DNA of 64,000 nt from Acidobacteriota bacterium (GCA_016213675.1 JACQZW010000020.1:61754-125753), one strand, 5' to 3'; positions 50,596-59,785 are shown, counted from the stretch's first letter. Notes: generated from the sequence alone by a model not told the origin. Numbers and translations: made by a program.

Positions 50596-52272
50596 GTGGC
50601 GACCGATCTCAGGACAGCGCTGGTCTTCACCCCGCGGGTGCGGTGCACCGAGGACCTCATGGACTCGCTCGGCCGTCAGCCGTGGGCCACGTGCTCGCCG
50701 ACGGCCGCCGGGTTCATCGGCCGGGGGCGCGGGCTCGAGCTGCGGTTCGACTTCGCCCGGACCGCCCGACAGGCGCTCGACCGGCTCGCCAGCTCCTACT
50801 ACAACCTCGTCGTGGTCGACTGCAGGCACCTCCCCGGCTGCGGGCGCGGCGCGGTCCGGCACGAGGAGGCCGTCTTCGCCTTCCTCGACGCGCTCCGGCG
50901 CGAGCCCGACCGCGAGCGGCGCTACCCGTTCCGCCGGGTTGTCGCCCTGGTCGGCGACTCCGACGAGACGCGCGCCGACCACCTGATCTTCGCCATGGGC
51001 GAGCGGCACGTCGGCGCCTGCCTGCGCGACGTCTCGCTGTCCGCGCACCACGGCGCCCGCTCGGAGGCGGCCCGCGACGAGTTCGTCGAGTCGTTCTGGA
51101 CGCTGTGCCGCAAGGTCCTCGTCGAGCGGCACCGCGGCAAGAAGGCGATCAACGCGGCGGGCGGCGGGCTGTCGGGCCTGTACTACGAGCTCGGCGTCCT
51201 CAAGTGCCTCGACGATGCGCTCGACATCGACCTGCGCGACTTCGACCTGTACTACGGCATCAGCGCCGGCGCGATGGCGGTCGGCGGCCTCGCGACGGGG
51301 TACTCGATCGACGACCTGCTCGTCAGGCTCGGCAAGGTCGACGAGGCGTGGCCCTACCGCCTGCAGCTCTCCTGGCGGCACCTCAACCTCTCCGAGATCC
51401 CGCGCCGGATCTCCCTGGTCCAGCGCGAGCTGCTGCGCTACGCGGTGCGCATGGTGAAGCGCGAGGACGAGCTGTCGGTGCCCTCGCTGCTCGGCGCCTG
51501 GGCGGTCATGCTCGGACCGATCTTCGACAGCACGGAGTTCGGCGACGGGCTGCGCCGGTTCTTCGAGGCGTCCTCGTACGGCAACGACTTCCGCACGCTG
51601 CCGACGCGCCTGTTCGTCGGCGCCACCGACCAGGACCGCCGGGAGCACGTGCTGTTCGGCGGCGAGGGGTTCGACGCCGTGCCGATCTCGCGGGCGGTCC
51701 AGGCGAGCTGCGCGGCCCATCCGTTCTTCCCCAGCGTCGAGGTCGACGGCCGCTACTACACCGACGGCATCGTCACCCGCACCTCGAACCTGCGCAGCGC
51801 GGTGGACCACGGCGCCGACCTAATCTTCGTCCTCGACCCGTTCGTCCCGCTGATCACGACCGACGCCGGCTTCAACGCCCGCCACGGCAACATGTGGATC
51901 GTCGAGCAGGACTACAAGACGATGTCGTACACCCGCTACGAGCAGGCGCGCAACGAGCTGCTCCGCCGCCACTCGCGGGTGTCGATCTATACCTTCGTGC
52001 CGTCGAACTCGATGCGCCGCCTGATGAGCGGGCAGAACCCGTTCGTGTCGCGCAACTTCCACGGCATCGTCTGCGAGGCTTACAAGAGCGCCTACCGCCG
52101 CCTGCGGACGATCGAGTACAAGATCCGCGGCGAGCTCGCCTCCCACGGCATCAAGATGGACCTCGCGCCGGTCGAGGAGCGCGTCCACCGCCTCGCCGAC
52201 GCCAAGCGGCCCGACGCCGGCGCGCTGCTCGGCACGGCCAACCCCGACAAGCGCGCCCCCAGCGCGGCCTGA
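50596..52272 (+). CDS. Patatin-like phospholipase with N-terminal receiver-like domain
   Basis: A 558-residue protein. GTG 50596 has GGGAGGG just upstream; GTG 50578 is an alternative. The patatin fold occupies about 185-500: NAAGGGLSGLYYELGVLKCL is the oxyanion loop, GISAG gives nucleophile Ser223, and TDGIVTR gives Asp390, together the catalytic dyad that cleaves acyl esters of phospholipids. The first ~165 residues are not patatin. They alternate strands and helices (TALVFTPRV; LVVVDCRHLPG; RRVVALVGDSDETRADHLI), like a receiver or pseudo-receiver fold, with Asp in VVVDC at the strand-3 end. This may regulate the lipase. No signal peptide is seen, so it is probably cytoplasmic. Confidence 0.82.
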   Translation: MATDLRTALVFTPRVRCTEDLMDSLGRQPWATCSPTAAGFIGRGRGLELRFDFARTARQALDRLASSYYNLVVVDCRHLPGCGRGAVRHEEAVFAFLDALRREPDRERRYPFRRVVALVGDSDETRADHLIFAMGERHVGACLRDVSLSAHHGARSEAARDEFVESFWTLCRKVLVERHRGKKAINAAGGGLSGLYYELGVLKCLDDALDIDLRDFDLYYGISAGAMAVGGLATGYSIDDLLVRLGKVDEAWPYRLQLSWRHLNLSEIPRRISLVQRELLRYAVRMVKREDELSVPSLLGAWAVMLGPIFDSTEFGDGLRRFFEASSYGNDFRTLPTRLFVGATDQDRREHVLFGGEGFDAVPISRAVQASCAAHPFFPSVEVDGRYYTDGIVTRTSNLRSAVDHGADLIFVLDPFVPLITTDAGFNARHGNMWIVEQDYKTMSYTRYEQARNELLRRHSRVSIYTFVPSNSMRRLMSGQNPFVSRNFHGIVCEAYKSAYRRLRTIEYKIRGELASHGIKMDLAPVEERVHRLADAKRPDAGALLGTANPDKRAPSAA

Positions 52273-52308
52273 GGACAGGGACCGGGGGACAGGGGACAGC
52301 GTCCCCCG
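52272..52308 (+). terminator. G-rich repeat with hairpin after patatin gene
   Basis: GGACAGGGACCGGGGGACAGGGG begins at the stop codon, and CGGGGGAC (52283-52290) pairs with GTCCCCCG (52301-52308) across 10 bases. Same repeat family as at 22598 and 29226. Confidence 0.6.
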
Positions 52309-52360
52309 CCCGGCCGTGCGCTTGACGGCATGATAGCGCGGGTGATATCGTCAAACTACG

Positions 52361-52611
52361 TTGGGAAGGCGAGAAAAGCTCATCGAGAAGTTACGCCGCC
52401 GGCCGCCCGAAGCGGAGTTCGCCGACATCGAGTGACTCCTCGATGGCTTCGGGTTCCAGCGCGTGAACAGCGACGGCTCCCATTTCGTGTACCGAGATGG
52501 GCAGGACGTCAGGTCACGGTGCCCACGGTCAAAGGTCGCAAGGTGAAGCGGGCCTACCTTGCACGCGTTCTCGAGATTCTGGGATTGGACGAGGAGGAAG
52601 GAAATGACTAG
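52361..52611 (+). pseudogene. hicA: HicA toxin gene, broken by stop and frameshift
   Basis: From TTG 52361 the frame reads LGRREKLIEKLRRRPPEAEF then ADIE, and stops at TGA 52433-52435. Translation past it gives LLDGFGFQRVNSDGSHFVYR, a clear HicA double-stranded-RNA-binding region with the catalytic-type His in GSHFVYR. A one-base frame change near 52510-52520 is needed to reach VPTVKGRKVKRAYLARVLE and the stop at 52609-52611, immediately before hicB. With both lesions the toxin (an mRNA interferase) cannot be made at full length. The conserved order toxin-antitoxin is kept. The TGA replaces what is probably an Arg codon in relatives. Confidence 0.85.
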
Positions 52612-53053
52612 GAAGGCGATCGAGAACCTCCTCAAGCGCGAGTACCCGATCACGCTGGTTCCGGCTGAGGAGGGCGGCTATCTGGCGGAGCACCGCGATC
52701 TTCCCGGCTGCATCACTCAAGGCGATTCCGTCGCCGAGGCCATTGAGAACCTCGCAGCGGCCAGACGCCTGTGGATCACCACTGCCGTTGAGCACGGCGA
52801 CGAGGTGCCTGCGCCTTCGACCGACGACCGGTTCGGTGGCCGCGTCCTGGTGCGCATGCCGAAGTCGCTCCACCGCCGCCTCTTCGAGCGGTCGCAGGAC
52901 GAGGGCGTCAGCCTGAACCAACTCGTGGTCGCGGTGCTTGCCGGCGCACTCGGTCAGCGCCCCTCCGGCCCGAGGGCCGACGCGCTCGATTGGTACGGAG
53001 AGTCCAGACCAGCGCGCGTCTCCGAGGCTCCCGCACGGCGCCGCCGGCCGTGA
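52604..53053 (+). CDS. hicB: HicB-family antitoxin, apparently orphaned
   Basis: A 149-residue HicB antitoxin starting at ATG 52604, which overlaps the end of the broken hicA by eight bases and has GGAGGAAGG upstream. The N-terminal partial RNase-H-like fold is seen in EYPITLVPAEEGGYLAEHRD and LPGCITQGDSVAEAIENLAA. The C-terminal ribbon-helix-helix, LVRMPKSLHRRLFERSQDEG (about 86-105) with VSLNQLVVAVLAGAL, would bind the operon promoter. A basic tail ends the protein. It appears intact although its toxin partner is not, so it may persist as a repressor or trans-acting antitoxin. Confidence 0.9.
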   Translation: MTRKAIENLLKREYPITLVPAEEGGYLAEHRDLPGCITQGDSVAEAIENLAAARRLWITTAVEHGDEVPAPSTDDRFGGRVLVRMPKSLHRRLFERSQDEGVSLNQLVVAVLAGALGQRPSGPRADALDWYGESRPARVSEAPARRRRP

Positions 53054-53233
53054 ACGCCGCTTGCCTTCGCTGACGCGGGAACGAGGCCGGGGCACTCAGT
53101 GTGCGTGAGTGGCCTGCACCAGTTCGACGAAAGCGGCTGACTCCGGTACTCGCTTCGCGAGAAGGTCGGTGTCCGCGCCGATCCTCTGCAGGAGGAGCAT
53201 CAGGACGAGTTCGGTCAACTCGCCACCTCCCCG
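53054..53233. other. Short gene-free stretch
   Basis: 180 bases between hicB (+) and the efflux pump end (-). Short open frames exist but none has a convincing start or family. No strong hairpin is seen. Confidence 0.4.
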
Positions 53234-56200
53234 CTACGAGCCTGACGCCACGCCCTGCTTCTGCCTCCCGCCGAGGAACCACAGCCAGCGGCCGAGCTTC
53301 TCCTGCAGCGACTCCATGTAGGTGTAGACGACCGGGGTGACGAACAGCGTGAGCGACTGCGACAGCACCAGACCGCCGACCACCGCGAGGCCGAGGGGGC
53401 GGCGCGCCTCGGCGCCGGCGCCGAAGCCGAGGGCGATCGGCAGGGTGCCGAAGAACGCGGCCATGGTGGTCATCATGATCGGGCGGAAGCGCACCACGCA
53501 GGCCTCGTAGATCGCGTCGGCCGGCGCCTTGCCGCCGCGGCGCTGCGCGTCGAGGGCGAAGTCGATCATGATGATGCCGTTCTTCTTGACCAGGCCGACG
53601 AGCATGATGATGCCGACGAAGGCATAGATGTTGAGGTCGCTGCCGAACAGCATCAGGGTGAGCAGCGCGCCGAGGCCGGCGAGGGGGAGTGCCGACAGGA
53701 TGGTCAGCGGGTGGATGAAGCTCTCGTAGAGGATGCCGAGCACCATGTAGATGACCAGGATCGCGAGGACGAGCAGCAGGCCGAGCCCCTGCATCGACGA
53801 CTTGAACGCCTGCGCCGTGCCCTGGAAGGTCGGGGTGACCGTCGCGGGCAGCGTCTCGCGGGCGAGCCGGTCGACGGCGTCGGTGGCCTGCGACAGCGCC
53901 ACGCCGGGTGCGAGGTTGAACGACAGCGTCACCGACGGGACCTGCCCCGAGTGGTTGACCGCGAGAGGGCCGACCCCCGGGGTGAGCGTGACCACCGAGT
54001 CGAGCGGCACGAGCTGGCCGTCGCCCGACCGGATGTAGAGCAGGCGGAGGTCGGCGGGGTCGGTCTGGTACTCGGGCTCGAGCTCCATGATCACCCGGTA
54101 CTGGTTGTTCGGCGCGAAGATCGTCGACACCTGGCGCTGCCCGTACGCGGTGTACAGCGAGTCCTCGATCTGTTGCGCCGTGACGCCGAACGAGGCGGCC
54201 TTGTCGCGCTCGATGCCGACGTTGATCTGCGGGTTCTTGAGGAGCAGGTCGGTGGAGACGTCGGTGAGTACCGGCAGGCCGCGCAGCTTGGCCTCGAGGA
54301 CCGGGGCGACGCGGTACAGCTCGTCGGTGTCCGGCCCGGTCAGGGTGAGCTGGTACAGGCTGCGGGTCATGCGCCCGCCGATCTGCAGGGCCGGCGGGCT
54401 CTGCAGGTAGACGCGGATCCCGGGGACCTGGGCGAAGCGCGGGCGCAGCGCCTCGACGACCTCGTCGGCGGTCATCTGCCGCTGGCTCCGCGGCTTGAGC
54501 CGGATGAAGACGTTCCCGGTGTTCGACGCGCCCATCCCGCGCCCGCCCGCCGACGACATGAACGCCTCGACGTTGGGGTCCTGCCGCACGATCGCGGCGA
54601 TCGCCTGCTGGTGGCGCACCATGGCGTCGAAGGAGATCCCCTCGACGGCCTCGGTCTGGCCGAAGAGCTGGCCGATGTCCTGCGCCGGGACGAACCCCTT
54701 CGGGATCTTCATGAACACCACCACGGTGAGCGCGGTGATGACGAGCGTGTAGAGCATGGTCAGCCGGCGATGGGCGAGCGACCACCTCAGGCCCGTCTCG
54801 TAAACGCGCAGCATGCCGGCGAAGAAGCGCTCGAAGAAGTTGAAGAGGGCATGGTGCTCGACCTCGCGCGGGGGCGCGAGGAAGCGCGACGACAGCATCG
54901 GCGTCAGCGACAGCGAGATGAAGCCGGAGATGAGGACGGAGAGGCCGATGACGACGGCGAACTCGCGGAACAGGCGGCCGACGATCCCGCCCATGAACAG
55001 CACCGGGATGAACACGGCGGCGAGCGACAGCGTCATCGAAACGATGGTGAAGCCGATCTCGCGCGACCCGTCGAGCGCCGCCTCGAGCGGCTTCTTGCCC
55101 ATCTCCATGTGGCGGAAGATGTTCTCCAGCATGACGATGGCGTCGTCGACGACGAACCCGACGGAGAGCGTGAGCGCCATCAGCGAGAGGTTGTCGAGCG
55201 AGTAGTCGAGCATGTACATCACGACGAAGGTGCCGACGATCGACATCGGCATCGCCAGCGACGGGATGGTCGTCGCCGACAGGTTGCGCAGGAACATGAA
55301 GATGACCAGCACGACGAGGCACAGGGTGACGAGGAGGGTGAACTTCACGTCGTTGACCGACTCGTGGATCGGCTGCGAGCGGTCGAACAGGATCCCCATC
55401 GAGACGCTGGCCGGAAGCTGCTTCTCGAACTTGGGGAGGAGCTCGCGGACGTTGCGCGCCACCTCGACGGTGTTGGTCCCGGGCTGGCGCTGGATCGCGA
55501 GCACGACCGCCCGCTGGTCGATGAACCACGCCGCGACCTTGTTGTTCTCGACGTTGTCGATGACCGTGCCGAGCTCCTCGAGGCGCACCGGCTTGCCGTC
55601 GCGGTAGGCCACGATGATCGGCCGGTACGCCGCCGCCTCGGTGAGCTGGCCGTCGGCCATCAGTGTGAAGTTCTTCTCCGGGCCATACAGCGTGCCGGTC
55701 GGGAGGTTCACGTTGTTGGCGCGCACGGCGCGCGTCACGTCGTCGAGGGCGATGCCGCGGGTGGCGAGCTGGCGGGGGTCGAGCTGAATGCGGACGGCGT
55801 ACTTCTGAGCGCCGTAGACCTGCACCTGGGCGACGCCGGAGACGGTCGAGATGCGCTGCGCGATCGTGGTCTGGGCGTACTCGTCGAGGGTGTAGAGCGG
55901 CAGCGTCGGCGAGGTGAGGGCGATGAACAGGATCGGCTGATCGGCCGGGTTGGACTTGTTGTAGGTCGGCGGGTACGGCATGTCCTGCGGGAGCTGGCGG
56001 CTGGCGCGGGCGATCGCCGCCTGGACGTCCTGGGCCGCCGCGTCGATGTCGCGGTCGAGGCTGAACTGCAGGGTAATGCTCGTGCTGCCGAGACCGCTCG
56101 TCGAGCTCATCGAGTCGATGCCGGTAATGGTCGAAAACTCCTTCTCGAGCGGCGTGGCCACCGACGTCGCCATGGTGTCGGGGTTGGCACCGGGCAGCGC

Positions 56201-56347
56201 GGCCGAGACCAGGATGGTCGGGAAGTCGACGTTGGGCAGGTCGGAAACCGGCAGCAGACGGTAGGCCATGCCCCCGAAGACGAGGATCGCCACCATGACG
56301 ATCGTCGTCATCACGGGGCGGCGGATGAACAGCGCGGAGAAGTTCAT
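53234..56347 (-). CDS. RND efflux pump (HAE1 family, MdtB/MexK-like)
   Basis: A 1037-residue inner-membrane pump, second RND exporter of the window. It begins MNFSALFIRRPVMTTIVMVA. Helix 4 has SVGFVVDDAIVMLENIFRHME with the proton-relay Asp pair. QPILFIALTSPTLPLYTLDE and TTIAQRISTVSGVAQVQVYG are typical of the MdtB/MdtC branch, as are ASNTGNVFIRLKPRSQRQ and ARRPLGLAVVGGLVLSQSLT. Its start overlaps the adaptor stop by four bases (ATGA). Function: drug or bile-salt-like substrate export; specificity unknown. Confidence 0.95.
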   Translation of the reverse strand: MNFSALFIRRPVMTTIVMVAILVFGGMAYRLLPVSDLPNVDFPTILVSAALPGANPDTMATSVATPLEKEFSTITGIDSMSSTSGLGSTSITLQFSLDRDIDAAAQDVQAAIARASRQLPQDMPYPPTYNKSNPADQPILFIALTSPTLPLYTLDEYAQTTIAQRISTVSGVAQVQVYGAQKYAVRIQLDPRQLATRGIALDDVTRAVRANNVNLPTGTLYGPEKNFTLMADGQLTEAAAYRPIIVAYRDGKPVRLEELGTVIDNVENNKVAAWFIDQRAVVLAIQRQPGTNTVEVARNVRELLPKFEKQLPASVSMGILFDRSQPIHESVNDVKFTLLVTLCLVVLVIFMFLRNLSATTIPSLAMPMSIVGTFVVMYMLDYSLDNLSLMALTLSVGFVVDDAIVMLENIFRHMEMGKKPLEAALDGSREIGFTIVSMTLSLAAVFIPVLFMGGIVGRLFREFAVVIGLSVLISGFISLSLTPMLSSRFLAPPREVEHHALFNFFERFFAGMLRVYETGLRWSLAHRRLTMLYTLVITALTVVVFMKIPKGFVPAQDIGQLFGQTEAVEGISFDAMVRHQQAIAAIVRQDPNVEAFMSSAGGRGMGASNTGNVFIRLKPRSQRQMTADEVVEALRPRFAQVPGIRVYLQSPPALQIGGRMTRSLYQLTLTGPDTDELYRVAPVLEAKLRGLPVLTDVSTDLLLKNPQINVGIERDKAASFGVTAQQIEDSLYTAYGQRQVSTIFAPNNQYRVIMELEPEYQTDPADLRLLYIRSGDGQLVPLDSVVTLTPGVGPLAVNHSGQVPSVTLSFNLAPGVALSQATDAVDRLARETLPATVTPTFQGTAQAFKSSMQGLGLLLVLAILVIYMVLGILYESFIHPLTILSALPLAGLGALLTLMLFGSDLNIYAFVGIIMLVGLVKKNGIIMIDFALDAQRRGGKAPADAIYEACVVRFRPIMMTTMAAFFGTLPIALGFGAGAEARRPLGLAVVGGLVLSQSLTLFVTPVVYTYMESLQEKLGRWLWFLGGRQKQGVASGS

Positions 56348-57528
56348 GGCTGCTTCTCTCCGCTCCCGGCGCCGGTCTTGACGGCGACCTTGGCGCCGGG
56401 GACGAGGCGGAGCTGCCCGTCGGTAACGACGGTCTCGCCGGCGGTCAAACCGCTCGCGATCACCGCCTCCCTGTCGTCGATGCGGGCGACCTGCACTGGC
56501 CACATCTCGGCGGTGTCGTCGTCCTTGATGACGAACACATACAGGCCCTGCTGGCCGGTCTGGACGGCCGGCGCCGGCGCGACGACGCGGTTCGGCTCCT
56601 CACCGAGGATCACCGTGACGTCGACGAACTGGCCGGGCCACAGCGCCTCCTCCTGGTTGGGGAAGGTGGCCTTGAGGAGGATCGTGCCCGACCCCGGGTC
56701 GACGGCGTTGTCGATGAACGACAGCACGCCTTCCTGGGTCGTGGACTCGCCGCCTGGCAGCGTGGCCGACACCTTGATCCCGTCCTCGCGGCGCGAGGTC
56801 AGGGCCGGGAGGAACTGGGCGGGAACCGGGAACGCCACGTAGATCGGCCGCGTCTGGTTGATCGTCACCAGAGGCTTGTCGTCGTTCGCCTTGACCAGGT
56901 TGCCGACCTTGACGGACAGGGCGCCGGTCCGGCCGCTCACCGGGGCGGTGATCGTGCAGTAGCCGAGGTTCAGCCGCGCGTTGTCGACGTTCGCCTGATC
57001 GGCCGCGAGCGTCGCGCGCAGCGCCGCGGCGTTGGCGACGATCTGGTCGTACTGCTCCTTGGTGACGTAGTCCTGGGTGACGAGCCCGGCGTAGCGCGTG
57101 GCGTCGGCGTCGGCCTTGGCGAGGAGCGCGCGGTTGCGCGCGAGGCCGGCCTCGGCCTGAGCGAGCGCCGCCTCGTACGGCCGCGGGTCGATGGCGAACA
57201 GCGTCGCCCCGGCGGCGACGTTCTGCCCTTCGGTGAACGACACCTTCAGCAGCTCGCCGCCGATCCGCGCCTTGACCGCGACGGTCGCGATCGGTTCGAC
57301 GTGGCCGATGGCGCGGAACGACAACGGGACGGTCTTCTGCACGACCTGAGCGACCGTGACGGGCACCGGCGGCGGCCCGCCTCGGGTTGCCGCTCCGTTG
57401 CCGCCGCACGAGGCCGCCAGTGCCGCGAGCGCGGGCAGGAGCAGGGTGGCGACGCGCAGGCGCCTCGGCGGCGAGAGCCGGCACAGGGATCGGGCAGAGA
57501 TCGGCATGGTCGAATTCGTTGTCGTCAT
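56344..57528 (-). CDS. RND efflux adaptor lipoprotein
   Basis: A 394-residue membrane fusion protein from ATG 57528 (alternative ATG 57507). The leader ends in a lipobox-like LAALAASCGG, so it is likely lipid-anchored in the periplasm. SFTEGQNVAAGATLFAIDPRPYEAALAQAEAGLAR starts the hairpin and NLGYCTITAPVSGRTGALSV follows it, the lipoyl half motifs in AcrA order. PQEFLPALTSRR-like barrel and C-terminal VIASGLTAGETVVTDGQLRL are present. Overlaps both neighbours by four bases (ATGA), as in a tight operon. Confidence 0.93.
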   Translation of the reverse strand: MTTTNSTMPISARSLCRLSPPRRLRVATLLLPALAALAASCGGNGAATRGGPPPVPVTVAQVVQKTVPLSFRAIGHVEPIATVAVKARIGGELLKVSFTEGQNVAAGATLFAIDPRPYEAALAQAEAGLARNRALLAKADADATRYAGLVTQDYVTKEQYDQIVANAAALRATLAADQANVDNARLNLGYCTITAPVSGRTGALSVKVGNLVKANDDKPLVTINQTRPIYVAFPVPAQFLPALTSRREDGIKVSATLPGGESTTQEGVLSFIDNAVDPGSGTILLKATFPNQEEALWPGQFVDVTVILGEEPNRVVAPAPAVQTGQQGLYVFVIKDDDTAEMWPVQVARIDDREAVIASGLTAGETVVTDGQLRLVPGAKVAVKTGAGSGEKQP

Positions 57529-59015
57529 GGTTCCCTCTTCTCGATGGTGACGGCGGCCTTCTGCAGGGTTTCGGCGGCGGCGCCGGTGTCGCGGGCGAGC
57601 TGGGCGAGCGCGGCGAACCAGGTGGAACGCGCCTGGATCTCCTGCGCCCTGGCGTTGGCGAGCGCCGACTGCGCGGCGAGCAGGTCGATGATCGTGCCGA
57701 CGCCTTCCCGGTAGCGGCCGAGCGCGACCCGCTCCGACTGCTCGGCGCTCGCCAGCAGGTCGCGGCTGGTGCGGACAAGCTGGGCCGCGGTCGTCAGGGC
57801 GGTGTGGCTCGTCCACACCTGGAGGACGACCTGCTGCTCGAGGCTGGTGGCCTGAGCCTGCGCCACGCCGAGCTCCTCCTTCGCCTTCTGGATGTTGAAG
57901 CTGCTGGCCCAGCCGGTGAACAACGGGAAGCTCAAGAGCAGCCGCGCCGACCAGTTGTTGCGGAAGTCGACGTCGCCGACCTCGTAGTAGCTCCGGTTGG
58001 CGCTCGCCGACAGCCCGAGGGTCGGCAGCCCGTCGGAGCGGACGGCGTCGATGTGCGCCGTCGCGCGGTCGACCCCGGCCCGCGCCGCCAGCAGGTCCGG
58101 GCGGCGGGCGTTGGCCACGGCGATGAGCCGCTCGACGGCCTCGGTCGGCGTGTCGAGGGGGACGTCGACCGGCAGCGTGCCGACGTCGTACGGCGTGTTG
58201 GCCGACAGGCCCATCGCGGTGGCCAGCGAGCCGCGCAGGACCAGCACCTGGCCGGCGACCGTCGCCTCGTCGAGCTGGGACTGCGACAGCGCGGTGCGCG
58301 CCTGCAGGACCTCGGCGATCGTCGCCACCCCGGCGTCGTGGCGGGTGGTGGCGGCGTCGAGCGTCGCTTGACCCTGGCGGACGCTGATCCGGGCCGCGTC
58401 GAGCTGGGCCTTCGCGTTGAGGTACTGGACGAAGGTCCGCTGGACCGCGAGGATCACGTCCTGGATCGTCGCGTTGTGGCTCCAGTCCGCGGCCAGCAGC
58501 GCCTGGCGGGCGTCCTCGGCGTCGGCCGACCTCCCGCCGAGGTCGAGGAGGAGCCAGTCGAGCTCGACCGCGGGGCCGTAGCTCGTCACCGGGACGCCGT
58601 CCTGGTTCTGGGTTGCGAGGTCGGCCCGGTTCGCGCTCGCCGTCAGGGCGACCGAGGGATAGTACGAGGACTTCTTGCTGCCGAGCTGGGCGGCGGCGAC
58701 GCGAGCCTGGAAGTACGACGCCCGGGTCGCCGGGTTGTTCTGCAGCGCGATGTCGACGATCTCGGCCAGCGTGAGCGTCGCGCCCGGGGCGAGCAGGCGC
58801 TCGGGGATCACCGGTGGTGGCGGCGGCGGCGGCGCCGGCGGTGTCGCCAGCTCGGCGGGGCGGGACTGACTCGGCGGTACGGGGACCCGGCCGGACTGCG
58901 AGGGGTCGCTCACACTGACACACCCGACCAGGGTCACGACGGCGGCGAGCGCGGCCCCGGCCGGCAGGCAACGGAGGATCGCGTGTCGGGTTCGAAGCGT
59001 CGACTCCTGTGTCAC
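57525..59015 (-). CDS. TolC-family outer-membrane efflux lipoprotein
   Basis: A 496-residue outer-membrane channel subunit. The GTG at 59015 follows AAGGAGGTG at good spacing and shares one base with the TetR stop. The leader ends in LVGCVSVSDPS, a lipobox with Cys as in OprM/NodT-type channels. A Pro-rich stretch of about 25 residues precedes the mature fold. Two TolC halves are seen: TLTLAEIVDIALQNNPATRAS opens the first, and the second includes SFPLFTGWASSFNIQKAKEELG and VALGRYREGVGTIIDLL. It would dock with the adaptor and pump encoded downstream. Confidence 0.92.
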   Translation of the reverse strand: MTQESTLRTRHAILRCLPAGAALAAVVTLVGCVSVSDPSQSGRVPVPPSQSRPAELATPPAPPPPPPPVIPERLLAPGATLTLAEIVDIALQNNPATRASYFQARVAAAQLGSKKSSYYPSVALTASANRADLATQNQDGVPVTSYGPAVELDWLLLDLGGRSADAEDARQALLAADWSHNATIQDVILAVQRTFVQYLNAKAQLDAARISVRQGQATLDAATTRHDAGVATIAEVLQARTALSQSQLDEATVAGQVLVLRGSLATAMGLSANTPYDVGTLPVDVPLDTPTEAVERLIAVANARRPDLLAARAGVDRATAHIDAVRSDGLPTLGLSASANRSYYEVGDVDFRNNWSARLLLSFPLFTGWASSFNIQKAKEELGVAQAQATSLEQQVVLQVWTSHTALTTAAQLVRTSRDLLASAEQSERVALGRYREGVGTIIDLLAAQSALANARAQEIQARSTWFAALAQLARDTGAAAETLQKAAVTIEKREP

Positions 59016-59728
59016 TACGACACCTCCTTGTGAGGCGATTTCCGGCCGCCCCGCGAGGCTGCGGCCGCCGCCCGGATCCCGGCGACGGTGAACGCCACGA
59101 TGTGCCGGACGTGGTCGGCCGGCGTGAAGACACCGTGACCGATCGCGGCGGACTGGGCGAAGCGCTGCAGGTGGAAGACGTTGGAGAGCTGTGCGACGAA
59201 CGACTGTATGCACAGCACGGCATCGCGCTCGCTCAAGGCGGGCTCGAGCGCCCGGAGCGCGCCGAGCAGGGCGCGCCGGATCGGCATGATCATCTCGGCG
59301 GCGAACGTTTCGGGCGGCAGCTTGGGATCGAGCAGCTCGCGGGTCCAGAGCCGAAAGAGGAGCGGTCCGCGGCTCTCGTGCAGGGGGGCGACGAACGCCG
59401 TCGCGAAGACGTGCAGGACCTCGGCGACGTCGGGCGCGGGTCGCCGCGCCATGATCTCGCGGAGGGCGGCGAGGCGCTGCTCGCGCAGCACGATCAGGCC
59501 GCGGAGGAACGCTTCCCGGTAGAGGTTCGTCTTGCCGCCGAAGTGGTAGTTGACCGCGGCCAGGTTGCACCCCGCCGCCGCGGTGATGTCGCGGACCGAG
59601 GTCGCCGCGAAGCCGCGCTCGGCGAACAGGCGCTCGGCCGTGTCGAGCAGGCGCTCGCGGGTGAGCGCGCCGACCTCGACGAGCGGCACGCCGTGCACGG
59701 GCGGGTGGGGCAGGGCCTGGGCGACCAT
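59015..59728 (-). CDS. TetR-family regulator of the efflux operon
   Basis: A 237-residue TetR/AcrR repressor. The helix-turn-helix lies at about residues 25-70: LTRERLLDTAERLFAERGFA, TSVRDITAAAGCNLAAVNYHFGGKTNLYREAF. The remaining ~165 residues are helical, with a ligand pocket of unknown specificity (AcrR/CerR-like C-domain). It is the first gene of the minus-strand operon with the TolC, adaptor and pump genes. A promoter with an operator-like palindrome sits immediately upstream, so it most likely represses its own operon until a substrate binds. Confidence 0.92.
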   Translation of the reverse strand: MVAQALPHPPVHGVPLVEVGALTRERLLDTAERLFAERGFAATSVRDITAAAGCNLAAVNYHFGGKTNLYREAFLRGLIVLREQRLAALREIMARRPAPDVAEVLHVFATAFVAPLHESRGPLLFRLWTRELLDPKLPPETFAAEMIMPIRRALLGALRALEPALSERDAVLCIQSFVAQLSNVFHLQRFAQSAAIGHGVFTPADHVRHIVAFTVAGIRAAAAASRGGRKSPHKEVS

Positions 59729-59737
59729 CGAAACGGG

Positions 59738-59766
59738 AGTATCAAACGCCCGTTTTATTCAGTCAA
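59738..59766 (-). promoter_or_regulatory. Efflux-operon promoter with TetR-type operator
   Basis: On the minus strand TTGACT (59761-59766) and GATACT (59738-59743) are separated by exactly 17 bases, a near-consensus sigma-70 promoter. The spacer contains the palindrome AAACGGGCGTTT (59744-59755), and a further CCCGTTT lies at 59731-59737 beyond the -10. TetR binding there would block RNA polymerase. Confidence 0.78.
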
Positions 59767-59785
59767 GCCGCACCGACGGTCGCGG

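Noticed and set aside
52433..52435. In-frame TGA of hicA as a selenocysteine codon, since selA is in the window
   Set aside because: The position corresponds to a non-catalytic residue, a second lesion (frame change) follows, and no SECIS-like hairpin is evident just after it.
53101..53340. Small open frames between hicB and the second efflux pump
   Set aside because: They overlap the pump's 3' end on the opposite strand and show no start signal or conserved pattern.
53711..56842. A 1043-residue + strand open frame opposite the second pump
   Set aside because: Same reasoning: mirror of a well-conserved gene, composition biased, no motif.
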